DNA of 64,000 nt, from assembly GCA_907163375.1 (NCBI GenBank), contig CAJQUW010002997.1:1-64000 (forward strand). Reading direction: 5' to 3'. Below are positions 30,013 through 41,000 of the stretch, in pieces. The notes beneath the pieces were generated by a model. It was not told the origin of the DNA. It made no database searches and saw only the letters and a program-made list of their open reading frames with translations. How positions within the stretch are numbered: the first letter of the stretch is position 1; every line of letters begins with the position of its first letter. This DNA comes from Prostheceraeus crozeri. Taxonomy: Eukaryota; Platyhelminthes; Polycladida; Euryleptidae. Both the position numbers and the translations under genes were made by a program.

Positions 30013-31649
30013 ACATAGCGACGACTTCATCCTTCTTGAAGGAAATGGACAGGTGGATTGCACGACCTGCAGGATCACACTTTTTAAGTGTGCATCGCCA
30101 TTAGCATGGAAAACAAATTCGGAAATTAAATCCACGTCGTCCGTGCGACATCAAGTTTTGACGTTGTCGAACCAAATTAAAACGAGTATTTTGTTCAATA
30201 ATTGACAATACAAACAACGATTGGTTTAGCAATTTCATCGTTATAGAACTCAATGTGCACATGGTCATAATGTTCTTAGGCTACATGTTTTGTTAGGCTA
30301 CAAGTATTTTCAGTTGCTTCCAAAATCTTTTCGCTCAAAAAATTCTACCTTTACAATTATTTAATTTGATAATCTGATTTAGTGGACTAATATAATGGTA
30401 TTCATCATAAACGTTAATCATTAGTTAGCATTTTCAACATTGTGACTTTAGACATCTAGACCTACAGCTGTAATAGAGTAATTTTGGTTTCACGTACAGA
30501 TGATGTATATCTAGGAGTCCATGGTCAATTAGATATTATTTAAGTTAACATAGAAAATGTTAAATATTTCATTACATTGGCTAGAACATAGCTAGATCAT
30601 GGCTAGATATGCCGGTAGACATATTCAACAACATGGCAATGGCAATACAATGTCTATACGACGAGCAAAGACGAGTATTGACATTGCTTTTGTTGAATAT
30701 AGACATCGCGAATAACCATAGAAATTATATTCAAAGATAGATCATACATGGTTCATGGATCATGATCATATCAATGAATCAGACCATAGATCTACGGAGA
30801 TATGTAACGAAGATAGCCATTAAATGAATATCTTCGGCATAGAAGCAGTTCTCATCGGCGATATTTATTTGGAGAGGATGTTAAATATCTAATGTCAAAC
30901 GGTTTCAATTCATGTAATTTTAAAATCTATGACAATAAATTAAGCTTACAGTAATTTTAAATACAATAAATTTAATTGCATTGGTTTAGACTCATTGGTA
31001 TTTATTTGCATTACATATAGACACATTCATCAATATAACGTATAACAATAATGGAGAAAATTAAATAATAATGATGATAGTGATGATAGCTGTATTTTCA
31101 AAGTCAACCATATTCAAGTAAAATGACAACACAGAATCAAAATAATGACTCGAGCAATTATACAGTAAGATGATCAGTATGATTACTGACTGAATGCTGA
31201 TGTTTCGAAATGCTTTGTCTCCGAAAGTACATCATTGAACTTGATTTGAAATGATTCGTTGAAGTAAAATTCACTTATTCACTTGTTTGGGGATTCCAGT
31301 GACTTTCGACGTCAATTGCGAATTTTCTGCACTGAAGTTTGATTTTCATGATTACCGGTTTCAATTTCCGGCAGCATTGAGTCGCCGGCCGGCTCATAAA
31401 ACTTATGACCTGGACCGTGCTGGCGGCCGGTTCCAACCCTGCTACATGCAGCACACATAGTGAAGTGTACACGAAATCCTAGATAGTTCATGACCTCCCT
31501 ACCACTATATGAACATGTAAATTAATTATAATATAAGACCTCATTTATTGCAGCCACTCAAATTACTGGAAAACTCGGTTATCTATTAAAAATCTCCTCT
31601 AATATGGACATGATCTAAAACTGCAAATGAATTAACTATCGCAACTACG
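30013..31649. other. Intergenic with remnants of dispersed repeats
   Basis: No gene is supported. A P-like terminal sequence (TATATCTAGGAGTCCATGG) lies near 30503. A hairpin-bearing repeat at about 30620-30900 matches pieces at 22410-22550 and 25650-25760. A GC-rich patch at 31370-31460 (GCCGGTTCCAACCCTGC) resembles a dispersed repeat, but I cannot classify it. Confidence 0.45.
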
Positions 31650-31836
31650 AGAAGCATTGGGCCCTTTAATCACTTTGTAGAGGAAAAATAGCGCGCAGTT
31701 CATTGCGAAGTTTTATTCCAGAGGTCCTTTCGGCCGGTCTCGTCAGTGGAAAATCCGGAATGAGATAAAATTAAAAGTTAAGACGTAAAGAACAAGCCAA
31801 GTGTGAACACATTTTACCATGGCAAGAGAAGGTCAA

Positions 31837-33060
31837 TCAGTAGATCCTTCTGCTTGCAGAGATCTGGCTTGTAATGCTTAATATGCACAGCTTCTGAAAT
31901 TCGCAGCAATCGATCATGACGTGCTTTACACACGATTGAAAGTTTGTACAGCAAACTCTCACGATCACAAGAACAAAGAAGCACGTGATCTGTAATGGCA
32001 GACCGGCTAACGCCATTCTAGCGTGGTGTTCACAGCCACCTTGGCACGTGTTCACGTGCTCTGACTGAAAGGCGCCTGCTCGTCCTACCAAAGTAGACTG
32101 ACCAAAGTGGTCACAAAGGAAACGGTACACGACAGAGGACGATAAGGCAACAGGCAGAGGATCATCAGGAGATCGCACGGGAACACGGCGAGTGTGGAAC
32201 AAAACACACAGATCAGCGGCAAAAAAAAACCGGCTATAGAAACAACTCGATTCATAGAACGATGAAGAAAAGCTGCTGATTTATCGACATAAAATGGCAC
32301 ACGTAGTAAAATAGCTTTTTTCTCTACTGTTGGCACAACATACAATGTACTTCACTATCGGCTCAGTGACCTTATACTCATCAATAGAGTAAGTAGGGTA
32401 CGAATTACGAACAAGAGTGTTGTACAAAAGATCAGTTTCCGATGCCTAAAAACTCACTAGAGCACAGCCGGTAAATACGGTTGTACAAAGAACGCACAAG
32501 ACCACGTTTCCATGCAACAGGCACGAAACTTTGAAAATTCAAATAAATACCACTCCATGTCGACTTCTTAAAAATGCTAGTCGCAACTGAACCATCAACT
32601 CGACGGTGTACCGATACATCAAAAAAGGTAAAACATTATACATTTCAAATTCATGCGGGAACGTTAGGTTAGGATGAGCTGAATTGAAAAGCACACAAAG
32701 TTTCTCGGCATCGCTTTCATTACGAACAATAGTCAAAGTATCATCAACGTAGCGCAAATATAGCAAACATGATGAATCAATTGCATTACTCAGAAGTCTC
32801 TCAATGCGACCCATAGAAATATTAGCAAAAAGTGGGCCTAATGCGCTGCCCATGGCCACACCATCTAACTGTCTGTAATAACACCCGTAAAAAAGAAATT
32901 GAACATTGGAAGTGCAGAAGTACAGCAGTTCCCTGATAAGATCAGGCGGAATGGGACACAAGGCTGGACAATATTTTACTTTAGAGACAATTATGTATAT
33001 ATCGTTTCAGCTAGAGGCACGTTCGTAAACAAGGAACTCACGTTAAAGAGAGACCATACA
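31837..33060 (-). pseudogene. Penelope-like protein 2, second half (RT core and GIY-YIG)
   Basis: Leftward from about 33060: SLFTNVPLAET (RT block 3 region), then the 32539-32961 frame with YRQLDGVAMGSALGPLFAN and RYVDDTLTIV (RT catalytic YVDD), then NLTFPHEFEMYNVLPFL. At 31837-32345, in two frames, it reads PVALSSSVVYRFLCDHFG followed by LVGRAGAFQSEH, matching the YRF...VG...SEH form of the GIY-YIG nuclease. Frame breaks occur near 33000 and within the nuclease region. This is the 3' half of the gene whose 5' half lies at 38184-38830, beyond the LINE. Confidence 0.75.
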
Positions 33061-33156
33061 AGTATCACGTAGATCCAAATCAGAAATTGAATAAGAATAA
33101 GAATAAATTATATATATTGTCCAAATAAAAATCAAAAGTAACATAGCACAAATAAG

Positions 33157-35800
33157 TCAATAAGGAATGGCACATGTGAGATCATTGAGGTTATTCATAA
33201 CTAAAATTGACATTATCACATAACAGTTCTGTCGCAAAGTCGTTCTGCAGTAAGGGACTGTCAGCCTTCCATTTCGTGGGTGAGAAACGATTGAATGTAG
33301 CGGATGATTTGTCAACTGGCACTTTTCGAAGAAGGTCTTGAAACTTAGGAGACGTTTTTGATGAAAGTTAGCGGCATTGTTGTTGCATTTACAGTTGGGC
33401 ATACAAATAATCTTTCTCGCACGCTTAAAAAGTCTTTCGATTTTCTGAACAATTTCCGCGTTTAGAATGCCAAATAAGGAAGAACAGTACATAACAATAC
33501 TACGTGCAACGCTGTTAAAAACAATCCACAAATCATCATGGTTTAGCAAACGTTTAAGTATTCTAATCATGTACAAACGCCTTGAACAAATTTTGAACAC
33601 ATTACGAAAATGAATGCTCCAACTCAAACTGTCACACCATGTAACACCCAAGATCTTCCTTTCTGTGACCATTGGGAAAGGAAAAGGGGAATACACGTCG
33701 AAACACTTCTTACTGATACATAGAGCCTTAGTTTTCGTCTCATTCAATAGTAGATTATTTGAAGAAGACCACATCTTTATATTATAAAATTCTGATAGCA
33801 AAAGCTCAATGGAATTGTCACTTTCGAACTTGGAAATCGGACAAATCTCACAAATATCGTCAGCATACATCGAAATATAAGTTTTTGATGACAATGGTTT
33901 GATGTCGCTACAATACAAGACAAATAGAAATGGCCCTAACAAAGAACCCTGTGGGGCACCACTTGTAACAGCGACTGGATAACTAAAAGTACTACCCAGC
34001 TTGACACACTGAAAACGGTCGGTCAAATAAGAACAGAGCCATTTAATAAAACCAGCTGGATAACAAAGTTTGCACAGCTTCTCTACTAATGTTTTGTGAC
34101 AAATTCTATCAAACGCCTTAGAAAAATCGTAGTTTAACACCATACACGCACCAGTGTCTGTGCGATCCAAAATTTCTGTAATGGCATTGTGCATAGAAAC
34201 AAGACAACAATTTGTATCAGAAAACTTCTTATAAGCAAATTGGAAACATGGGATATTGGTTTCAAACTTATCCCGCATTACACTCAAAATATGAGACTCC
34301 AACATTTTGGCTGGTGCACTTAACAAATTGATTGGACGAAGTTGATCAATACTAGGCGGAGAATTCTTAGGAACAGGAGATACGACACAATATTTGAAAA
34401 CAGATGGTACTTTACGTTGAATGATAGAACAATTTATCAAATTACACAGAGGCTCAGAAATATACGGAGATGCAAGCTTGTAAAAACGATTTGGTATACC
34501 ATCGGAACCAGTTGCTTTGGTGACAGATAGCTTCTCTAAAAAATTGAAAACATCATGAGGCTCAGTCAATGGACACCAGTTGTCGTCTGCGTATTCATAT
34601 GAGAAATCCGTCTGTGTAAAAGATTCGGCAAATATTTCGTTAATTGCATTCGCAGCTGATTCAAGGTCCGGAAAGTTGGAAATGATTGATGTCAGCGGAT
34701 CGTTAGTACATTTTCCCTTCAAATCATTAACGATGTTCCACACTCTGCGGCTTGAATTCATAGATCTATGCACCCATCTGCTCTTACAATTGGCTATTTC
34801 AACCTTGCACTTTTCCTTGTAAAAATTGTATGATAGGAAATCTTTGTTGCGAAAAGCTGACCATCTTTTGTTAATGAGGTCCTTCAAAAATGGGGTCATC
34901 CACGGTTTGTCACGTGATGACATAGACACAACTTTACAAGGGATGACAGATAGACAATCAGAAAATTTAGAATAGAACAAATTTGTTTTCTTATCTAAAT
35001 CATTTTCAAGATACAAATCATGAAAGGAGCAATCTTTGAGTTTGGTCAAAAAATCAAAAACATATCTTTTACGTGTATCATATACAAAGTGTTCTCTCTG
35101 AAAGTCCTGTATTACATCTCCATGTAATGGCTTTAACAACACTTGACAATGTGAGCCTCTGCGATGTAAAGATAAGGGCGAACCTACAGTCGCATTGGGA
35201 TAGTACATGTCTAAAGACCGACTAACCAAGAACTTGTCGAGAATAGCATCACCGCGAGTAGGAGTGACAACCTTATCACATAAATCAAAAACATTCTTTA
35301 GATACGCGCAATCAAAATGATTCAAATCACCAGCTATGATTATGTGCACGTCAGGAAAATCGTTTAAAACTTCATCAATAATATCAATGAGTGATTCTGA
35401 AATTGACAACAATTCTTCACTATTCAAATGTGGAGGAATGTAAATAGCAGCCAAAAAATAATTGGTGTTACTGTGCTTTATATGCAAGCAAACAGTTTCA
35501 CAAAAATTTATTTCAGCAAAAAGGCGCCGAACATTCAAGGAGGAGCTAATCCAAGTAGCAACACCTCCACCCCGATGATTGACTCGATCACATCTAAAAA
35601 TATTATAGCCAGGAACATGAAAAAGACAATCTTCGTGGGTTTCGTTGAGCCAGGATTCTGTAACAATTACAATATCGGGTTTATGGGAAGCACAAGAAAG
35701 TCTAAGTTCATCAATTTTTCCGGGAGTTGCAATTGAGCGCACATTCAGGAGAAAGAAAAGTTGGGAACCTGGGAAGTCACAATGAACGCAGGACTATCTT
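33157..35800 (-). CDS. LINE ORF2: AP-endonuclease and reverse transcriptase
   Basis: The frame is open for 861 codons from the ATG at 35742 and a little further upstream (to about 35800, LLNVRSIATPGKIDEL). The APE-type endonuclease is N-terminal: ESWLN, RCDRVNHRGGGVATWI, IIAGDLNHFDC and GSHCQVLL. The RT is central: YKLASPYISEPLCNLIN, VSPVPKNSP, YDFSKAFDRICHKTL, GAPQGSLLGPFLFVLY and SMYADDICEI (catalytic YADD). The C-terminus carries IVMYCSSLFGIL and a PNCKCNNNAANFH stretch. This is the Jockey-superfamily layout, making nicks and priming reverse transcription at the target. The frame has no visible breaks, so activity was recent or persists. Confidence 0.85.
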
Positions 35801-36529
35801 GCCTTTTCTAATACAAGCGTCTTCACCATTATCACGTCTTCTCTTCAGCTCCAGACGCAGAAAACTATCTTGCTTACGTTGACGAAGAGTAAGGTCATTC
35901 TTGATATAAACTCTCTTAAACTGATGATTGTCGGAGAGTTTGCTTAGTCTTGGAGCCGACTTAAAAAGAAGGGATTTGCTGGTGGGAGAGTTAAGTATAA
36001 CTTTGATGGGTCTGGCTCGTGTCCCTTTTTTACCAAGCCGAAATGATCTTGTCATCTCAACTTGATGGTCTAGGTTGAGGGTTGAAAGCAAGTCATTTAG
36101 CTGATTATTATCGTGCTCACGACTTCGGTCTATGTCAGAATTCATGCTCTCAGGTACTCCAAAAATTACAACATTATTTCGTTTTGATTCACGCAGTTCA
36201 AGTTCATCAATTATTCTAGTTTCAACGTCATTCTCTAGACTTGTCGTTATCATATTGATTTCCCTTTCCAATCTCCGTTCCACGTTCTCTATCATTCGTT
36301 TGCTTTCAGACATTAATTCGACCTTGATTTCATTGACTGCGTCAGTAACGGCTGATTTTATTACGTCAGCATTAATAGCAGATTGACCAGACTGACAGTC
36401 ATCAGCTTTGTCAATGGCATCTCTTAGGACATGCAGTAGCTGGTGTTTCGTTAGCTTGTTCAAAGCACTCGCAGACATCCGCCTAACACCATCAAAACAC
36501 AGTCGATCAGCTGAAATTGTATCCGTCAT
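35777..36529 (-). CDS. LINE ORF1: coiled-coil RNA-binding protein
   Basis: The 250 codons from ATG 36527-36529 overlap the 5' end of the ORF2 frame slightly. Residues ~70-125 form a charged coiled coil (VNEIKVELMSESKRMIENVE, RRLEREINMITTSLENDVET). It is followed by RNNVVIFGVPES, which starts an RRM-like fold common in LINE ORF1 proteins, and a basic C-terminal part with RSFRLGKKGTRARPIKV. The expected role is chaperoning of element RNA. The frame is intact. Confidence 0.75.
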   Translation of the reverse strand: MTDTISADRLCFDGVRRMSASALNKLTKHQLLHVLRDAIDKADDCQSGQSAINADVIKSAVTDAVNEIKVELMSESKRMIENVERRLEREINMITTSLENDVETRIIDELELRESKRNNVVIFGVPESMNSDIDRSREHDNNQLNDLLSTLNLDHQVEMTRSFRLGKKGTRARPIKVILNSPTSKSLLFKSAPRLSKLSDNHQFKRVYIKNDLTLRQRKQDSFLRLELKRRRDNGEDACIRKGKIVLRSL

Positions 36530-36792
36530 CTTGAAACGTCAAGTTATACGTAATAAGTCACGTGCAAAAAATCGATACTAACAGACACTTTTGTGTAGGA
36601 GGGTGTTACAGAAGCCACAAGCGAACAGCTGATTTGATCGCAAAACAGATGATGTGCAGACTTACAATATCAGACAACTGAAACACACTTCGAAATGCAA
36701 AGATCGATGATCGCTTAGAGACGGCTCCGGTAACAGGAGCCAAAAATAGAAACGGAGGGACACTGAGAAAATCCTAACTTGTGTAATGCAAG

Positions 36793-37935
36793 TAAGGTTT
36801 ACAATCTCGAGCCGTTTTCTCAATCCCGGGATTTTCGAGACTGGCTAATCGCAATCCCGGGATCCCGGGATCTCGATCGAGATTTATATATACTAAATAT
36901 GTTTTTAATCATTAAGTTTCAAGAAATATTTCAAAAGACGATACGTGCTTGTCAACTGATGTGATAATGAGTATTGGCAAAAGATTTTCTATATCTGTGT
37001 AAGCAACTGTCTGCACCATCTTCACAATCATGAAATGACAAGTAAAATGAAGTCTATTTTGTTAAATTTGATGTAATATTAGCTGAGCTATCGCCAATTT
37101 TGTGTTTCGAAGACTTTCTGTCAACGGTACTCACTTATCAGTTGAGCATAGGCCTACATTCACTTAGAGAGCAAATGCATTTTTTGACATAACTTCTGAA
37201 CCACTGGGTCGATTTTGATGAACGAAACATTGTCTTCATCACAACAACAAGATGAATACAACTGCAATGTCATTTTGTCGATAACTGATGATTTTTTTCA
37301 AATTGTCTTTCACCGTCAATTAATCACCGAGACACAATTCGTTGTCGATGTGTGAAAACCAACACACCGCAGCTGCAGTAGCAGTCCGGTGACCTGTCAA
37401 TAGAGCGAATTCGGGAGACTCACTGGGTTGAATGACAGTTTCTTCGACGGTTTTTCCCTCAAAGACCGCAAACCGCAAATCTAGCTCTGTCTGAACGAGC
37501 CTTGAACGGGCCTTTAGTCGTTATTTTAAATCGTTGTGATTTGTCTTTCAGCTATCAATTTACGAAGTATTTTCAGTTTACAGAAGCAATACTAGTAGCA
37601 GTGTCACAACACTGTTTATTAAGCGTCTGAACGGTTTGCGTCACGGCATTGATTTAGCCCAGATTTCGCGCTGCTCCTCGGCACTAATGTCATCATGTGA
37701 ACGAGGCTTAACCAGCTAGCTCGGCAAATACAGCACATTAGCAATTTATCAAACTTGGAACATAAAAAATTTAGATGCATTTTCAAAAAAGCCATTGACT
37801 CTCTTAACTATGTCACTTAGAAGGAACTCAGGGCCAATCTTTCAAATATCTCGAAATACCTCGAGATCTCGAAGACGTAATCCCGGGATTTTTAATCTCG
37901 GAAATAGGGTCGAGATCCCGGGATTGTAAACCCTA
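36793..37935. mobile_element. Non-autonomous hAT-like element with 8-bp target duplication
   Basis: The ends are TAAGGTTTACAATC (36793) and, inverted, TAGGGTTTACAATC (ending 37935). AATGCAAG flanks both (36785-36792 and 37936-37943), the 8-bp duplication expected of hAT elements. Subterminal copies of the palindrome ATCCCGGGAT occur three times on the left (36820-36875) and twice on the right (37880-37925). The 1,143-bp body has no transposase frame. It sits in the 5' untranslated part of the LINE. Confidence 0.85.
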
Positions 37936-38183
37936 AATGCAAGCAATCACCAAGAATTCGTTGATGAATACCACTCATAGGATGGGATGGACAAAAAATC
38001 ACAAAAAACTCCAATCAATGGCCAAAATCAGGCCCCGAAAACAGCCGAAAGAAAATCAGGACCGTCTAACGATCACAATGATACCAAAAACGGCCAAATC
38101 AACGGCAATGTGCGAACAGGGAGAGGCAAAACTCGAAAAACAGACACGAGACAGAAAACGACCAACCGATCACGATGCCTGAC

Positions 38184-38830
38184 AATTGAATCAACAAACT
38201 GGAAGGAGTCCATGATACACCGTGATGAAAATTGATCCTCAACTGGCTTGAGAAGCCGCGATAACCATTTTGACAAACCTTCGTACACAGATCCAGTCAT
38301 GGAAAGGATATGACGAATAGGTACGTTCACTTTATGTGTCTTGGGAAGCCCATGAAGACGTGCAGGAATAATGGCTTGTGGCTTTAGGCTACGATACTCT
38401 TATGAGTTAATGAGTCACTTGGCTAGAAGCTTCTTTAGCAGCTTACTCAGTTCCTGGGCTACTTTGTTGCCTGCATCCAATTGTGAATCATCCTTTCTAA
38501 AAACTTACAGGATCCTCGATAGTCTTACACACTTTGTTCTTGTAATCATCTATATTCATGACTACCACACCAGCTCCATTGTCTGGGCGAAGAATTATCA
38601 GGTCATCACGTCGCTTCAGCTCCTTCAGTGCTTGAACATGACGGTAAGATACAACCTCCCTCGATGGTTGAGCGACCATATGTTTTGGAGAGCTGCACAA
38701 CCTCAGCACGCAATGAAGCACTTTGATCAGCAGATAACGACTCAAATACAAATACTGATAATACAATATTCGTGAACACGTGCCAAGGTGGCTTGTAGTT
38801 GGTCGCACTGGCGTCAGCCGGTCTGCCATT
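38184..38830 (-). pseudogene. Penelope-like protein 2, first half
   Basis: Leftward pieces: 38497-38829 with LKELKRRDDLIILRPDNGAG then VVVMNIDDYKNK, the N-terminal block preceding RT; then in another frame at about 38184-38380 PARLHGLPKTHKVNVPIRHI and SMTGSVYEGLSKWLSRLLKP, the first RT blocks, ending at the 8-bp duplication. A frame break and stop codons lie near 38430-38500. The second half is at 31837-33060. Confidence 0.75.
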
Positions 38831-38880
38831 ACAGATCACGTGCTTCTTTGTTCTTGTGATCGTGAGAGTTTGCTGTACAA

Positions 38881-38935
38881 AATGAGTATAATTGACCAAA
38901 ATTTGACAACCAATTGAATAAGCCATTCTGTACAA
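38881..38935. mobile_element. 47-bp insertion with 8-bp duplication CTGTACAA
   Basis: Comparison of the two PLE 2 arms shows an extra 47 bp (38881-38927, AATGAGTATAATTG...CCATT) followed by a repeat of CTGTACAA (38873-38880 and 38928-38935). The insert starts AATG and ends CATT, with imperfect inverted ends. A second copy lies at 40374-40420. Confidence 0.6.
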
Positions 38936-39146
38936 ACTTTTAATTGTGTGTAAAGGACGTCATGATCGATTGCTGCGAATTTCAGAAGCTGTGCATATTA
39001 AGCGTTACAAGCCAGATCTCTGTAAGCAGAAGGATCTACTGACTGACCTTCTCTTGCCATGGTAAAATGTGTTCACACTTGGCTTGTTCTTTACGTCTTA
39101 ACTTTTAATTTTATCTCCTTCCGGGTTTTCCACAATCGCAACTACG

Positions 39147-40740
39147 TCGTAAAGCAAGCAAATTGTCCTTATAAATAGTTAAAAGGTATTTTCAAAGTTT
39201 AATAGATGTCTGATTGCCGATGACAATAAAGGTCTCGGACGTGTTAGTGTTCGTCAATGGCATACATTAGTCAATGAAAACATAATCAACCGTTATAATA
39301 ACCAATCTTCATGAGATGAAGCGAAATGTCCAAAACAACGAAATTATGAATATTTTGATTCATTTATGTGGGATTCTGAATTCTGATGCGTGCAATTCGA
39401 GCGGATTCGAATATTCGCACCCAACCATGTTTTAAAGCAATAAAATTACTTACTTTATTTGATAAAAGTAAGAATTGTTTCGATAATGCAAGCATTTGAA
39501 TTCGGTATTGATATGTTCAGTCTATGTGAACATGCACCACTTATGTACTTGTATGTACATTGAAGAAATAGAGATGTCAGCTCCAAGCCGTCAAAATAAG
39601 TGCACTATTGCAAGCTCTTTTGGATTATTTTTGCACCTCATCAAATTTTAGTTAATTCTCTAATTATTGACTTATGCGAATTTGCATGCGTGCATTAACA
39701 GCATAGAACAGGCTTTTAATGGACATTTCCTAGGTGATATCGATATCACTCCTGCATTTACACTAGCAAACAATCTTTAGAAAACATTAAAAGACCAAAA
39801 TCAATAGACTGACTTTATAATTCTATAATATCTCTTGCCATTATCAACGCTCATTATAGATCAAGACATTTGCATGATTAAAAGAAAGTCGTGCAAACTT
39901 TCTGTCAGCGTTATGTCTGAGTCACCATTCAGTGAAAATCGTTGGATATATCAACAAATCAGTGAATTCATACTCACTATAACAAATGTGAAAATGGATC
40001 TTAACGAGAATCATTGAAACGTTAATTCGAATTCATGACAACGTCAACCAGGCAAAGGAAAAGTGGAATTATTTGCTGTTTGTCTGGAAAATATGCAATG
40101 AAAAAAATTGAAGAATTCTGAAAGCTTTCCACAAATATTTACCATGAGTCCGAACAGAATATTCTCAAACATGTTCGTCAGTGCATGCTTATTAAATCTG
40201 CAGAGAAAAGAAATTGACATTACAAAAGAAGGAATTAAGCATCCCTCATATAGAACCTCAATAGTCTATATTTCCAGAGCTTTGTTATACGTTTTCATAA
40301 GTTTCAATACAGTGTGATAAAAATAGCTCAGCTGACCATCGACTTAGATTGCTGAGCACACATTCAAAACAAAAATGAGTATAATTGACCAAAATTTGAC
40401 AACCAATTAAATAAACCATTCTGTCATCTTTGGCAAAAACAGAAATGAAGTTCTCTAAACTTTCAGAATCCACTTGCTCTTCAAGATTTTGACTTATTCT
40501 CAAAGGCGACTGCGGACAAACCCTTATGGCGCATTTAATCTTTTTTCAGTGTTTGAATGATATTTTGCTGAGTGTTGGCGATAAGTGATAGTTCACTGCA
40601 ATGAGATAAATTCAATCATTAGTAATGTGACATTAGACAGGCAAAATCAATCAATACGGTATGTAAAAACCAACAAACAGATTAAGTTACCAACAGACTT
40701 TAATTGAATATCTTTAATAAGTATGAAACACCGTTGTATT
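39147..40740. other. Intergenic; one copy of the 47-bp repeat
   Basis: No gene is supported. 40374-40420 is a 47-bp near-identical copy of the insertion at 38881-38927. Short frames here lack recognisable motifs. Confidence 0.5.
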
Positions 40741-41000
40741 CAGCACTATGACATATTTTTGAGCCTTTGATTTTTAGAGCCTCAACAATGATCATCTCAT
40801 AATCTGTGTTACCTTTGTATACTATTTTAAATTGTTGATCAATTTCTGAGTTACTTCTATTAGACTTATTCAAATGTTCATTAATTGCTGTCGGATTCTT
40901 TTTATGCTCATCAATTTGCTGATTAAATCGACGTTAAGTTTTGCCAATGTATTGGCTACTTGGATTGCCCATAAGCATGAAAATTCATAAACAACACACG
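40741..41000 (-). pseudogene. PLE GIY-YIG nuclease remnant
   Basis: Read leftward, the strand encodes SQYIGKT, a TAA, then RRFNQQIDEHKKNPTAINEH and FKIVYKGNTDYEMIIVEALK, matching the C-terminal GIY-YIG domain of a Penelope-like element (YIGxTxRRFxxRxxEH, then a conserved EALxIK). The rest of the element is not seen. Confidence 0.65.

Larger units (their letters stand above)
33093..38183 (-). mobile_element. Jockey/CR1-type LINE inserted in PLE 2
   Basis: AATTGAAT occurs at 33085-33092 and 38184-38191, an 8-bp target duplication. The 3' end (left side) has an (AATAAG)n tail at 33093-33105, typical of CR1/L2-like elements with microsatellite tails. It has ORF1 and ORF2 reading leftward and a 5' region up to 38183. 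A hAT-like element occupies 36793-37935. Excluding it, the LINE is about 3.9 kb and looks close to full length. Confidence 0.85.
31650..39134 (-). mobile_element. Penelope-like element 2, split by a nested LINE
   Basis: ATCGCAACTACG flanks the block at 31638-31649 and 39135-39146, a 12-bp target duplication. Inverted arms, about 31746-32060 and 38768-39133, are near-perfect apart from a 55-bp gain on the right. Removing the LINE at 33093-38183 brings the two halves of the PLE coding frame together at the 8-bp duplication. Without the insertions the element is about 2.4 kb. Confidence 0.85.

Noticed and set aside
31275-31472. Minus-strand frame with VAGLEPAAST
   Set aside because: This phrase is a common spurious translation of repeat DNA; no gene structure supports it.
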